The translations under genes were made by a program, and so were the position numbers. Of a stretch of 64,000 bases of DNA, positions 48,386 through 57,925 are shown in pieces (position 1 is the first letter of the stretch; the number at the start of each line of letters is the position of its first letter). Source of the DNA: an uncultured Bacteroidales bacterium (GTDB lineage Bacteria > Bacteroidota > Bacteroidia > Bacteroidales > F082); contig CALCYT010000046.1 in NCBI GenBank assembly GCA_937906455.1, forward strand, positions 1 through 64,000, given 5' to 3'. Below the pieces are notes generated by a model that was not told where the DNA came from, searched no databases, and saw only the letters and a program-made list of their open reading frames with translations.

Positions 48386-49635
48386 TTTCTTCCAATAATA
48401 TATAACAAGTTTGAATAATCATCAAGCCATGTGTATTTTATAATACTTTTTTTATCCGGGGAAATTAAATAATATGATGGAAAATATGGAATGTTTATCT
48501 GTGTATTGATGCCTTTTGCTGAATAAATACAATCATTTAAATTATATTTATTTGCTATCTTCTGTAAGGCTTCATAATTGTTGGAGTAAGGATTTATACA
48601 TAATACTGTAATTCTGTTTTGTTGCAGCACTGTCGTCCCTAAAGAATCTTTTTCATGGCGCATTTTTTCCATGTGTTCATAACATGGTGTACATCCAAAA
48701 GTCCAGAAATTAATGAGAATCCACCCTTCGTGATCATTTATAGTAGTTGTATCACCTGATAAACTTATTAAAGGGTATGACAATAAAGATGCTGACAATT
48801 CTGTATTGCGCGAATTAATCATACTATAAGGAGGGTTATTCTCATCATGTTTTGAATAATATTTGTACTTTTTATTATTCGGATCAAATGTAATTGAATA
48901 ATCAATCGCCTTATTATCATGACTTATATTCTTTATTATATATTTAATATTTTCCGAGCCATGTTCTTTATCATATAATTGCCATATATTAACGCTGTCG
49001 ACCATACTTGTTTCTTTATCGACCCATGTAATACAATAATACTGTGATGGTATATCGAACTTATTTGTCTTTGGATTTAATTGATTAGATTTCATACTAT
49101 GCCCATAAAATACCATATATGAATTGCCATTTATGATTGTATCTTTACAATAATGTTGTATTATGTGGCGAGATCCAAATAAAGGATCAAGTGTTTGTCT
49201 CTCAATATATGGTATATATCTGATTTTGTCTTCATAATAAGAGCGCGTCACTTCATACCATTCGCTGTTTTTGTTTTTATTAAATATAGAAAATTCACAG
49301 TCTTGATTATTAACAAAATAAATAGAATTGTTGTCTGTCATATAAAATCTTCCGAATGGGTCTGAAAAAAACACTTTCGACACCTTGTTTGCATTATAAT
49401 AGCTGATATTATATGTTAAATCAGGTAATTGTTGACCATTATATTCCGTACGGACAACAATGTCAAAGTTAATCCAATTGTAATTCTTGATGGCTTTATT
49501 TGCCAATTTACCATATTTGTATTCTGCATTTATTGTTGTAAAAATATTGGATTTTTTCTGAGCATGAAGTGCAAATATTGATAAAAATAGCAAGAACAAT
49601 GGTAAAAGAAATAGCTTTTTATGAGTCGTTCTCAT
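48382..49635 (-). CDS. TlpA-like exported thiol-disulfide protein
   Basis: The 417-residue protein has a signal peptide (KLFLLPLFLLFLSIFALHA), a long N-terminal region (about 30-280) without a recognised fold, and a C-terminal thioredoxin-like domain with redox pair C315/C318 (LINFWTFGCTPCYEHM). This is the architecture of Bacteroidota TlpA/AhpC-type periplasmic reductases. It lies between a lipoprotein gene 1 bp upstream and the DUF1573 gene with which it overlaps. The shared operon suggests a common envelope process. Confidence 0.85.
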   Translation of the reverse strand: MRTTHKKLFLLPLFLLFLSIFALHAQKKSNIFTTINAEYKYGKLANKAIKNYNWINFDIVVRTEYNGQQLPDLTYNISYYNANKVSKVFFSDPFGRFYMTDNNSIYFVNNQDCEFSIFNKNKNSEWYEVTRSYYEDKIRYIPYIERQTLDPLFGSRHIIQHYCKDTIINGNSYMVFYGHSMKSNQLNPKTNKFDIPSQYYCITWVDKETSMVDSVNIWQLYDKEHGSENIKYIIKNISHDNKAIDYSITFDPNNKKYKYYSKHDENNPPYSMINSRNTELSASLLSYPLISLSGDTTTINDHEGWILINFWTFGCTPCYEHMEKMRHEKDSLGTTVLQQNRITVLCINPYSNNYEALQKIANKYNLNDCIYSAKGINTQINIPYFPSYYLISPDKKSIIKYTWLDDYSNLLYIIGRK

Positions 49636-49636
49636 A

Positions 49637-50203
49637 TTATGAATAACTTATAATAAATTTAGGATGAGGGTGTGCTCTATCAACAATCAGTGCATCTGTT
49701 TCAACGTTTATGATATTACCATTAGACACGGTAAACAAAGTTCCTCTTCCTGTTTCACGGGTATCGACATTAGCAGAAGCCAATTGATATGAGCCTGATA
49801 ATAATTCTGGATTTATATAAAAATATGTTATTCCATCGACATTTTCGGTAATAAGACATTCTTTCATAAAGAAATGTGTAATTACTTGTTCATTGAGTAC
49901 ATCAAAAACACTGACAACTAATGTTAATGGATTTAAATCAGTACCGTCACCTAAATCAATATACCAATCTTCGACAATGAATTGACGCATTTCTTTAGAA
50001 TCCAATACATCTTTATCCATTTTTGTTTGCAAGTCATCAACCGACACATAATAAGTCATTTCTCTTTGTTTTGACATTGATGCAATAGGTTTAGACTTCT
50101 CGTGTTTTGTTTTGTTTGGCAAAATACGGTTTTCTTTGTTACATGACAACAAAGTCATAATTACAAATAATACAATTGCTGAAATTTTAAAATACTTTTT
50201 CAT
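49637..50203 (-). CDS. Lipoprotein of unknown function
   Basis: The 188-residue protein starts MKKYFKISAIVLFVIMTLLSC, a lipoprotein signal with the lipid-bearing Cys at 21, followed by a Lys-rich linker (NKTKHEKSKPIAS). The mature part is probably beta-rich (VDGITYFYINPELLSGSYQL). I recognise no family. It stands 1 bp upstream of the TlpA-like gene and is likely part of the same transcript. Confidence 0.75.
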   Translation of the reverse strand: MKKYFKISAIVLFVIMTLLSCNKENRILPNKTKHEKSKPIASMSKQREMTYYVSVDDLQTKMDKDVLDSKEMRQFIVEDWYIDLGDGTDLNPLTLVVSVFDVLNEQVITHFFMKECLITENVDGITYFYINPELLSGSYQLASANVDTRETGRGTLFTVSNGNIINVETDALIVDRAHPHPKFIISYS

Positions 50204-50242
50204 TTTTTTAGGATTTAAAGTTAATAATTTATTATAAGTTAT

Positions 50243-50614
50243 TTATTCTGAAACTACAAACTCCCCCAAATACTCATCGCCATTCGGCAAAGTGAATGTC
50301 ACGAAATAGCTGCCGGATGAAGGTATATAATATTGTTAGCCTGTCGGCGTTTGAACTGACAAACAGAAAATGGTTGTACCCGATGCTGTGGAAATCTCAA
50401 CAGTAACCTCACCGAGGTTCTGAGAGAAGGCTACAGTAAGGGAGTGACCAGTAATAGAAGCTGAAATAGAATTAGTTTTAGGAGCGCTGCCATGTGCAGA
50501 TTTCGCAATCAAAATAATGTCTCCTCCGTCATTAATATAGGTGTTTTTTTCTTTTGGATACCCCAAAACCACACCCAACATCAGACCTGTTAACATAATA
50601 AATTTTCTTACCAT
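50243..50614 (-). pseudogene. DUF3244-like small secreted protein interrupted by an in-frame TAA
   Basis: The frame from the ATG at 50614 gives a signal-like start (MVRKFIMLTGLMLGVVLGYP) and a beta domain (SISASITGHSLTVAFSQ, VTVEISTASGTTIF) and stops after PTG at TAA 50336-50338. The same frame then continues QYYIPSSGSYFVTFTLPN to GEFVVSE and a real stop at 50243. The downstream part completes the domain well (SGSY, GDEYLGEF), so the gene appears to be broken by one point mutation, or a base is miscalled. If translated as is, the product is 92 residues. DUF3244 is the closest family by pattern. Confidence 0.6.
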
Positions 50615-50636
50615 AATGTTGTGATTAAATTCTCTT

Positions 50637-50645
50637 GCAAAAGTA
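50637..50645 (-). promoter_or_regulatory. Putative -7 box for the small secreted protein cluster
   Basis: TACTTTTGC lies about 22 bp upstream of the ATG at 50614 and probably drives the leftward cluster to 47984. Confidence 0.5.
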
Positions 50646-50734
50646 TAGTATTTCTTTGAAAGGAATTTAAAAACAGTGCTTGAATTAATGCTTGAATTTT
50701 TTTATTGGTGGGGGATATATTGATAATCAATTTT

Positions 50735-52507
50735 TTATAAAATATCAACAATATAATCTGAAAGCTTTTTATCAGCACAAAGAATACGCCCTAACTTATC
50801 AGATTGTTTTTTTATTGTTGAAAAATCACGTCCTTTCAATACGGAAATTTGACTGTCATCAAATCCGAACATGTATAAATAACACAGTTGAAGGTCGTTT
50901 TTCTTTTTTATGCCGTTCAATATAAGGGCTTTTCTGAAATTGTCATAATGTTTGCATACAGCATCTTCCAATAAACTGAACATGTCGTCATCCATTACAC
51001 AATCCATGTGGTCATAATACTTGTCTCTTGAGGTTATGTGTTCCGATAGGATTGTCTCTATAATTCTTTTGCAAATAGGTTCTTCAATAAAGTGTTTATA
51101 TTGTTCCGAATTTGTTTTGACAGGCATAAAAAGCCGTTTTTCTTGTTCCTTGTTAAGATTATCCACCAGCTTTTTTTTCTCTTCATGATGCTTGTTTCTT
51201 GATTTTATGAATATCGAACCAAAAGTCATCAATGCAAATAGAACAATAATTATGACATATTGTGCCCATTTGGAACTGCCTTTTATAGCGAGACTATATG
51301 GAGAGTTCTGTTTTATCATAAAGCTACTATATAAAGCGCTTAATGTTGCCCCTTGAACATTGTCGTCAAGTTTACGTATAGTGTATTCCGCCAAAAACTC
51401 CGTGTAAATCCTTGCGTGTATCAAATCATCATTTAAATTACATATAGATTGGAGGTGCCGTGCTGATAATAGTTTTGATGAGATGTCGTCACTATTCTGA
51501 AAGACGTTGGACAAATATAAATAAGCAGAATCATATATGCCTTCTTTATAAAACAGGCAACCAACTGTCAACATGCGTGTTAGTTTTTCATCTTGTGTCT
51601 CGGCATGTCTTAATATGTTGTTGAAACAAGGAATGATACTGTCCAAGCCACATCCCGATAGATATAACAATAGAGCGTTGCTCGTTACTAAATCTCTATA
51701 CAATATATTGTTCGTATCAGGAATGTGTTTTAAGGCATTATTATAATAATACTGGGCACTGTCATTCATCATTTTTTCGTGGTATTGAAGGCCGATTCTA
51801 TAATTTAAATTAGCAATATTTAATGAAGAGTGAGTGTCTTTTATTATGAATGATAATGATTTTTTGAAACAATCGATTGAATTGTCAATCATAAATTGGT
51901 CTGAAAACAACTCACCAAGTCGTGTATATGTCAGTCCAATAAACTTCGCCTTGTACCCTACAAAATCATTCTCTTGAAAATGCCTCTCCATTATCTCCAA
52001 AGTATGCAGATATTCCTCGCACGCCTCAACAACGCTGTCGTTTTCATAGAATCCCACACCGTTCATGTAATGGGAGCGAGCGGAGAGCATTGTAATATCA
52101 TCGTTATTCGGATATCGCAATGCAAGGCTGTCGAAATAACGCATGGCGGTTTGTAAATAGGCACGGCTGTGCGTCTCTACAAATCCATCCTGCGGATTGT
52201 CGGTTTTGTAGAGGGCTTCGGAAAGGAGAAGAGAACGATAACTCTCGTTGAATATAGAGGAGATGTCTCCACTACCTTCTCCCTTCGGTCGGAGTTCGGT
52301 CGAAACGACAGGGTCGGTTCTTCGCACTTCGTGCTCGTAATGACATGACAGGAGAGCTTGCAGTGCGGAATCTGGAGAGTGCTGCATGAGGGAGTCTGTT
52401 TGGAGAAGCTCCGCATCAATGGGAAGCTGAAAATCGGTAATATCCTGATGCTTGCCACATGAAGCAAGAAAAAAAGCAACAACCAAAAATATCATCAATC
52501 TTTTCAT
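50735..52507 (-). CDS. Membrane-spanning TPR regulator-like lipoprotein
   Basis: The 590-residue protein has a lipoprotein-like start (MKRLMIFLVVAFFLASC). TPR-type helical repeats lie outside the inner membrane (about 100-410). A transmembrane span follows (about 418-438; YVIIIVLFALMTFGSIF), then a cytoplasmic coiled coil (NKHHEEKKKLVDNLNKEQEK) and a C-terminal helical domain like the wHTH end of TPR regulators (DLQLCYLYMFGFDDSQISVL). Residues 54-85 are encoded by a dispersed repeat. This layout is widespread in Bacteroidota and is thought to couple an external signal to transcription. It lies upstream of the secreted protein cluster it may control. Confidence 0.78.
   Translation of the reverse strand: MKRLMIFLVVAFFLASCGKHQDITDFQLPIDAELLQTDSLMQHSPDSALQALLSCHYEHEVRRTDPVVSTELRPKGEGSGDISSIFNESYRSLLLSEALYKTDNPQDGFVETHSRAYLQTAMRYFDSLALRYPNNDDITMLSARSHYMNGVGFYENDSVVEACEEYLHTLEIMERHFQENDFVGYKAKFIGLTYTRLGELFSDQFMIDNSIDCFKKSLSFIIKDTHSSLNIANLNYRIGLQYHEKMMNDSAQYYYNNALKHIPDTNNILYRDLVTSNALLLYLSGCGLDSIIPCFNNILRHAETQDEKLTRMLTVGCLFYKEGIYDSAYLYLSNVFQNSDDISSKLLSARHLQSICNLNDDLIHARIYTEFLAEYTIRKLDDNVQGATLSALYSSFMIKQNSPYSLAIKGSSKWAQYVIIIVLFALMTFGSIFIKSRNKHHEEKKKLVDNLNKEQEKRLFMPVKTNSEQYKHFIEEPICKRIIETILSEHITSRDKYYDHMDCVMDDDMFSLLEDAVCKHYDNFRKALILNGIKKKNDLQLCYLYMFGFDDSQISVLKGRDFSTIKKQSDKLGRILCADKKLSDYIVDIL
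52253..52348. repeat. Dispersed repeat inside a coding sequence
   Basis: Read on the minus strand: TGTCATTACGAGCACG, then TCGTTTCGACCGAACTCCG, then GGTAGTGGAGACATCTC. This is an extended member of the dispersed palindromic family. It lies in frame near the N-terminus of the TPR protein and encodes about 32 residues (HYEHEVRRTDPVVSTELRP and following). Confidence 0.65.
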
Positions 52508-52538
52508 ATTGAAAACTCCAACTTAAAACACATCTCCA

Positions 52539-55500
52539 CTAATTGCCTTTCAGCAAATCATACGTCACCAAATCCGAATAATCGTTCATTTTTTTGAAAA
52601 CTGCCTCAGCGTTGATTCTCCCTTTCTCGGGATGCGTGGAGCAAGTCAGGCCACGTTCCTTGTCAACCAACAGCATCGAAAACGGCTGGTTGCCCGGATT
52701 ATCCTTGATAACATTGATTATCTCCTTCACGTTTTCACTGTTCAACTCATTGACATTCAACACAAATTTAGCTTCACGTTTCGATTTCGCAAACACTTCG
52801 TCAAGCAGTTTCACGTCCGACACCTTCAACTCATTCGCGCGTTTCTTTTCATCCGGCAAGCCTCTGTTATAAAAAGGCTCCTGCACCACTCCGGTCATAA
52901 ACAGCGGTGTCCCCACCACTAAAAGATGATGATATTTCATGTAATTCTCGCCAAACAGTGCAAATTCGTAGCTACCTGTCTGATCCTCAATGACGTATCT
53001 GCCGAAAGTATTCCCAGCTTTCGACGTCGCCTCTATCGATGATGACACTATGCCCGCCACATGCACCGTCACTCCTCTCCTATTCAGGATGACATCCGGT
53101 AGATTTTCGAGTTTTGTGTCAACGAAATACCTGATTGTGTATGCGTAAGTATCAAGAGGATGCGAGCTCAGATAAAATCCGATGGCTTCTTTCTCCTCGT
53201 CAAGCATCTTGATGTTCGACCAGTGCTCACAATTCGGGATATCGAGTTTGAACAGGTCGTCGCCGCCTGCCGCCTCTAATTCTCCGAAGAGGTCGATTTG
53301 CGCGTTGTTTTTGCGTTCGTTGCTTGCGTTGACCTGTTTTATCGACTTCTCGATGAAATTCATCTTCTCACCTGGAGCGATATAGAAATAGGCTGCTCGG
53401 TGAAGCTCGTTGAAATCGCTGAAAGCTCCTGCTCTCGCAAGCTGTTCAAGTACTTTCTTGTTGAGATGTTTAGCTCCCACCCTCGCCATGAAATCGGCGA
53501 AACTCGTATAACGGCCGTTGGCCTCACGCTCCTCCTTCACCAAGTCAGCCACCTCGCCAATGCCTTTGATTCCACCCAAGCCATAACAGATATCGCCTTT
53601 GTCATCAACGGTGAACTTATATTCAGACTTGTTTACATTTGGCGGTAACACATTGATTTTAAGACGTTTGCATTCATCAAGCATAAAGACGACCTCTTCA
53701 GCGTCGCGGATGCTCGAATTCAACACTGCCGCCATAAACTCCGCAGGATAATGCGCTTTCAGATAGGCTGTCTGATATGCGACCCACGAATAACAAGTGG
53801 CATGCGATTTGTTAAAGGCATAAGAAGCGAACTTCTCCCAGTCGTTCCAAATCTTCTCGAGGGTTTTCGCATCGTGACCGAGCTCCTGACCTTGTTTCAT
53901 GAACTTATCCTTAAGCTCCATCATCTTCGCTATCTGCTTCTTACCCATTGCCTTACGCAAGGTATCCGACTCGCCTCGTGTGAAGTTGGCAAGCTGTCTC
54001 GACAGAAGCATCACCTGCTCCTGATATACCGTCACGCCATAGGTGTCCTTGAGATATTTCTCCATCTCGGGGAAGTCGTACTCAATCGGCTCCCTGCCCT
54101 GCTTTCGCGCGATGAACTTCGGAATATAATCCATCGGACCCGGACGATAAAGAGCGTTCATAGCGATAAGGTCTTCAAACACAGTAGGTTGCAGTTCCTT
54201 TAGATATTTCTGCATGCCGGCCGATTCGAACTGGAACGTTCCGATGGTGTTACCCGAACTGAACAATTCAAAAGTCTCCTTATCGTCAATCGGGATATGG
54301 TCGATATCAAGGTCGATGCCATGTGTTTTCTTGATATTCGCGAGAGCGTCCTTTATCTGCGTCAAGGTCTTCAAGCCTAAGAAGTCCATCTTGATAAGTC
54401 CCACCGTCTCCACGACATGTCCATCATATTGAGTGACAAGCACATCCTCGTTGGTGTCCTTGTCTTTGATGGTACACACCGGCGCGAACTTCGTCAGGTC
54501 ATCGGCACCGATGATGACGCCGCAGGCATGAATGCCTATCTGACGGTTGGTGTCTTCAAGCTCGCTCGCATACGTCAGCATCGACGAAACGTTTTTATCT
54601 TCACCTTCGAGCATGTCATGCAGCTCATTGACATATTTGTAGCAGTTCTCAAGGTTGACTTTCGGTGACTTGCCGTTTTCATCTTTTATGTTCTCCGGGA
54701 AGCCCTTGTCGGGGATGTAGCTCTTGATTTTCGCCACCTCCGACAGCGGTATTTTCTGCACACGGCTCACGTCTTGTATTGCCGATTTCGCCGCCATGGT
54801 GCCGTAAGTGATGATGTGTGCCACCTTCTCCTTGCCGTATTTATGTGTAATCCAGTCGAGAACCTTGCCACGCCCGTCATCATCGAAATCGACGTCGATA
54901 TCGGGCAGTGAGATACGGTCCGGATTAAGGAAACGTTCGAACAGCAAGTCATATTTCAAAGGATCCACGTCGGTGATTCTCAAGCAGTAAGCCACCACTG
55001 AGCCTGCCGCCGAGCCACGTCCCGGACCCACCGACACGCCGAGCTCCTCGCGTGCGCCGCGTATGTAATCGGCCACGATGAGGAAGTAACCCGGGAATCC
55101 CATTGATTTCATGGTGTGCAGCTCGAAGCTGATACGTTCCTTCTGCTCGTCGGTGAGGTTGTCGCCGTAACGCGTCTTTGCGCCTTCCCAAGCTAATTTC
55201 GCAAGGTAGTCGGCCTCAAGTTTTATGCGGTACAACTTCTCGTAGCCGCCCATTTTCTTGATTTTCTTCTCAGCAGCCTCCTGACTCATCACCACCTCGC
55301 CATGCTCGTTGCGTGTGAACTCGTTGAAGAGGTCTTCTTCGGTAAATTTCCGTTTGTACTCCTCCACCGTACCGAACTCCTGAGGGATGTCGAACTCCGG
55401 CATTATCGGGTCGGAGTTGATGGAATATGTCTCCACCTTGTCGGCGATTTCCATAGTGTTTGCAAGTGTTTCCGGCACATCATAGAAGATGTCGTACATC

Positions 55501-57032
55501 TCCTGCGGTGTCTTGAGCCATTCTTGCTTGGTGTAGTGCATTCTCGTTGGGTCGTCAAGGTCTTTGCCCGTGCTGAGACAGATGAGGCGGTCGTGGGCAT
55601 CGCCATGCTCCTCCTCCACAAAATGTACGTCGTTGGTGCAAATAACCTTTGTGCCGGTCTTCTTCGCAAGCTCTAAAATCACCTTGTTGACTTCCACCTG
55701 ACGTTCATAGACCTCGGTGTCGCCGCCAGGTTTGTCGGTCTTATGTCGTTGAATCTCAAGGTAATAGTCGTCACCAAACAACGATTTAAACCACATTATC
55801 GTCTCCTCAGCCCCTTTAATGTCGCCGTTCATGATTTTCTGTGGCACCTCGCCGCCGAGACATGCCGAGCAAGCTATTATCCCCTCATGATACTGTTCAA
55901 TCAGCGAGTGGTCGATGCGCGGGTTGTAGTAGAAACCGTCGGTATAAGCTATCGACGCGAGTTTGCAGAGGTTTTTATAGCCGGTTTTGTTTTTCGCGAG
56001 CAAAATAAGATGCCATCCACGGTCAACACGACCGTCGCGTTTGGCGATATTCACCGGCGCGCAGTAAGCCTCCGTACCGAAAATAGGCTTGAATTTTGCG
56101 CCTTCTTTGTTAACCTTATCGGCATAATCCGCTAACTCTTTGATTCCGAACATGTTACCATGGTCGGTGAGAGCCATGGCGTGCATGCCGTTTTTCAGAC
56201 ATTTGTCCACCAAGTCAGGAATTTTCGACATGCCGTCGAGTATGGAAAAATGTGAGTGCACATGAAGATGTGTGAACCTGATATTCTTAGTATTTTCTGA
56301 TGTTTTCGGCTTTTTTCCCTCAACATTCTTGTCTTCTTCAGGCTGTTGCTCCTCAAAATTAGGTCGCACTGTTATTCCGGCGGCTTTCATCACGTCGGGA
56401 TTTGCCTCACGGAATTTGTCAAAGAACTCCTCTCCTTCCGGAATATCCTGATTATCAAGCACTCCGAGGCGGACGCATTCCAGGAAGACACGTGCCGTCG
56501 CCTCCACATCAGCCGAAGCGTTATGAGCTGAGCTGAAGTCCTCGCCAAACAGAAGTTTGTGAAAATCAATGAGTTTAGGAAACTTATACTTCCCATGACT
56601 GCCACCCGGGAATTGACAGAAATCAGCCGTCTTCTCGGTGCATGTATCGACAATTCTCCACTTCGGCAGCGGGTTCTCTCCACGGTCGCGCAGAAACTCG
56701 CATCCCACTATGCTCAGGTCGAAGTTAATGTTATGACCCACAAGGTATTTCGCCTTCTGAGCCGCTTCGAGGAACATATCCAAGACTTCGTGCAGAGGCT
56801 CGCCGTGTGCCATGGCGTATTCCGTCGAGATGCCGTGCACCATCTTGGCGTTTATCGGGATCTCGAATCCGTCGGGGCGCACGATATGGTTCTGAGCCTC
56901 AACGATATTGCCAAGCTCGTCGTGCAGTTGCCACGCTATCTGAACCATGCGCGGCCAATTGTCGAAATTGGTCAGGGGTTCGTTTTTACTCAGGGGCAGT
57001 CCCGTGGTCTCGGTGTCGAAAATCAGAAACAT
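52539..57032 (-). CDS. dnaE: DNA polymerase III alpha subunit with N-terminal proofreading exonuclease
   Basis: The 1497-residue replicative polymerase starts with a DEDD exonuclease domain (about 1-215): D6/E8 in MFLIFDTETTGLP, HNINFDLSIVG, HNASADVEAT. After a linker comes the PHP domain (FTHLHVHSHFSILDGMSK), then the C-family core with catalytic aspartates near 706-716 (LPDIDVDFDDDGR), the fingers, HhH and OB-fold regions. It copies the chromosome; the fused exonuclease provides proofreading that in E. coli is a separate DnaQ. The gene is intact. Its start lies next to a TTAGCCA heptamer repeat. Confidence 0.95.
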   Translation of the reverse strand: MFLIFDTETTGLPLSKNEPLTNFDNWPRMVQIAWQLHDELGNIVEAQNHIVRPDGFEIPINAKMVHGISTEYAMAHGEPLHEVLDMFLEAAQKAKYLVGHNINFDLSIVGCEFLRDRGENPLPKWRIVDTCTEKTADFCQFPGGSHGKYKFPKLIDFHKLLFGEDFSSAHNASADVEATARVFLECVRLGVLDNQDIPEGEEFFDKFREANPDVMKAAGITVRPNFEEQQPEEDKNVEGKKPKTSENTKNIRFTHLHVHSHFSILDGMSKIPDLVDKCLKNGMHAMALTDHGNMFGIKELADYADKVNKEGAKFKPIFGTEAYCAPVNIAKRDGRVDRGWHLILLAKNKTGYKNLCKLASIAYTDGFYYNPRIDHSLIEQYHEGIIACSACLGGEVPQKIMNGDIKGAEETIMWFKSLFGDDYYLEIQRHKTDKPGGDTEVYERQVEVNKVILELAKKTGTKVICTNDVHFVEEEHGDAHDRLICLSTGKDLDDPTRMHYTKQEWLKTPQEMYDIFYDVPETLANTMEIADKVETYSINSDPIMPEFDIPQEFGTVEEYKRKFTEEDLFNEFTRNEHGEVVMSQEAAEKKIKKMGGYEKLYRIKLEADYLAKLAWEGAKTRYGDNLTDEQKERISFELHTMKSMGFPGYFLIVADYIRGAREELGVSVGPGRGSAAGSVVAYCLRITDVDPLKYDLLFERFLNPDRISLPDIDVDFDDDGRGKVLDWITHKYGKEKVAHIITYGTMAAKSAIQDVSRVQKIPLSEVAKIKSYIPDKGFPENIKDENGKSPKVNLENCYKYVNELHDMLEGEDKNVSSMLTYASELEDTNRQIGIHACGVIIGADDLTKFAPVCTIKDKDTNEDVLVTQYDGHVVETVGLIKMDFLGLKTLTQIKDALANIKKTHGIDLDIDHIPIDDKETFELFSSGNTIGTFQFESAGMQKYLKELQPTVFEDLIAMNALYRPGPMDYIPKFIARKQGREPIEYDFPEMEKYLKDTYGVTVYQEQVMLLSRQLANFTRGESDTLRKAMGKKQIAKMMELKDKFMKQGQELGHDAKTLEKIWNDWEKFASYAFNKSHATCYSWVAYQTAYLKAHYPAEFMAAVLNSSIRDAEEVVFMLDECKRLKINVLPPNVNKSEYKFTVDDKGDICYGLGGIKGIGEVADLVKEEREANGRYTSFADFMARVGAKHLNKKVLEQLARAGAFSDFNELHRAAYFYIAPGEKMNFIEKSIKQVNASNERKNNAQIDLFGELEAAGGDDLFKLDIPNCEHWSNIKMLDEEKEAIGFYLSSHPLDTYAYTIRYFVDTKLENLPDVILNRRGVTVHVAGIVSSSIEATSKAGNTFGRYVIEDQTGSYEFALFGENYMKYHHLLVVGTPLFMTGVVQEPFYNRGLPDEKKRANELKVSDVKLLDEVFAKSKREAKFVLNVNELNSENVKEIINVIKDNPGNQPFSMLLVDKERGLTCSTHPEKGRINAEAVFKKMNDYSDLVTYDLLKGN

Positions 57033-57043
57033 ATCTTTATTTT

Positions 57044-57078
57044 TTAGCCATTAGCTATTAGCCGTTAGCCATTAGCCA
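57044..57078. repeat. Tandem 7-bp repeat upstream of dnaE
   Basis: Five units (TTAGCCA, TTAGCTA, TTAGCCG, TTAGCCA, TTAGCCA) lie 12-46 bp before the dnaE start. The rest of the gap to rpsP holds the rpsP promoter and leader only. Confidence 0.7.
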
Positions 57079-57258
57079 AAAGCGGATTTACAATTATTTA
57101 TTTGATTATCAATGGGTCAATTTCCATAAAATCAAGTTTCAAAGATAAATAAAATTTCGGAGATTTGGAGATTAATTTTAAAATTTTTCATAATGATTTG
57201 AATATCAAAATATTAGAAATTATTTTCGCAAAAATGTCGAGGGTATTGAAATATTTTG

Positions 57259-57267
57259 TACTTTTGC
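57259..57267 (+). promoter_or_regulatory. Putative -7 box for rpsP
   Basis: TACTTTTGC matches TAnnTTTGC and would start a leader of about 55 nt before the rpsP ATG. Confidence 0.55.
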
Positions 57268-57273
57268 AGCCGC

Positions 57274-57290
57274 AAACCTCGGGTAGGTTT
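57274..57290 (+). promoter_or_regulatory. Hairpin in the rpsP leader
   Basis: AAACCT and AGGTTT pair around CGGGT just after the predicted start of transcription. It may be a regulatory or stabilising 5' stem. Confidence 0.35.
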
Positions 57291-57328
57291 GGATTAACTA
57301 ATTATAAATCAATTAAAAAAGTAATTTT

Positions 57329-57886
57329 ATGCCAGCAAAAATCAGATTACAGAGACATGGTAAGAAAGGTCAGCCTTTTTATCACATTGTAATTGCAGAC
57401 GGTCGCGCACCTCGTGATGGTAGATTTATTGAAAAAATCGGAACTTACAATCCGATTACAGTTCCGGCTGAGATCAATTTGAATTTTGACAAAGCTCTTG
57501 ATTGGTTAAACAAGGGCGCTCAGCCAACCGACACAGTCCGTTCAATCCTTTCTAAGAAGGGCGTGTTGCTCAAGAAGCACCTCATGATTGGTGTTCAGAA
57601 GGGCGCCATGACAGCTGAACAGGCTGAGGTCAAGTTCCAGACATGGATGAAAGAGAAAGAGGCCAAGTTAGCTCAAGAAATCAAGGACAAAGCCGAGAAG
57701 AAGAGAGCCGACCAGAAGGCCAGGATCGAAGCCGAGAGCAAGGTGAACGCCGCTCGCGCCGAGGAGATCGCCAAGAAGAAGGCGGAGCTTGCGGCACAGG
57801 CAGCAGCCGCCGCAGCAGCGGAGAACGCCGAGGAAGCCCCGGCAGAAGAGGCTCCGGCAAGAGAGGAAACACCGGCGGAAGCTTAG
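57329..57886 (+). CDS. rpsP: Ribosomal protein S16 with C-terminal extension
   Basis: The first 85 or so residues are canonical S16 ([40 protein letters not shown]), a small-subunit assembly protein. The chain continues to 185 residues with a Lys/Glu/Ala helical region and an Ala/Glu-rich end ([15 protein letters not shown]), against about 80-90 residues in most bacteria. Long S16 tails occur in Bacteroidota; their role is unclear. The gene is alone, with its own promoter and terminator. Confidence 0.95.
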   Translation: MPAKIRLQRHGKKGQPFYHIVIADGRAPRDGRFIEKIGTYNPITVPAEINLNFDKALDWLNKGAQPTDTVRSILSKKGVLLKKHLMIGVQKGAMTAEQAEVKFQTWMKEKEAKLAQEIKDKAEKKRADQKARIEAESKVNAARAEEIAKKKAELAAQAAAAAAAENAEEAPAEEAPAREETPAEA

Positions 57887-57889
57887 GTG

Positions 57890-57924
57890 TTAGACCTTAG
57901 ACTTTAGACTTAAGACTTTAGGAA
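57890..57924. repeat. Tandem 7-bp repeat after rpsP
   Basis: Five units (TTAGACC, TTAGACT, TTAGACT, TAAGACT, TTAGGAA) lie between the rpsP stop and its terminator. Confidence 0.7.
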
Positions 57925-57925
57925 G

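Noticed and set aside
57044..57078. CRISPR array
   Set aside because: The 7-bp units are contiguous without spacers, and no cas genes are present in the window.
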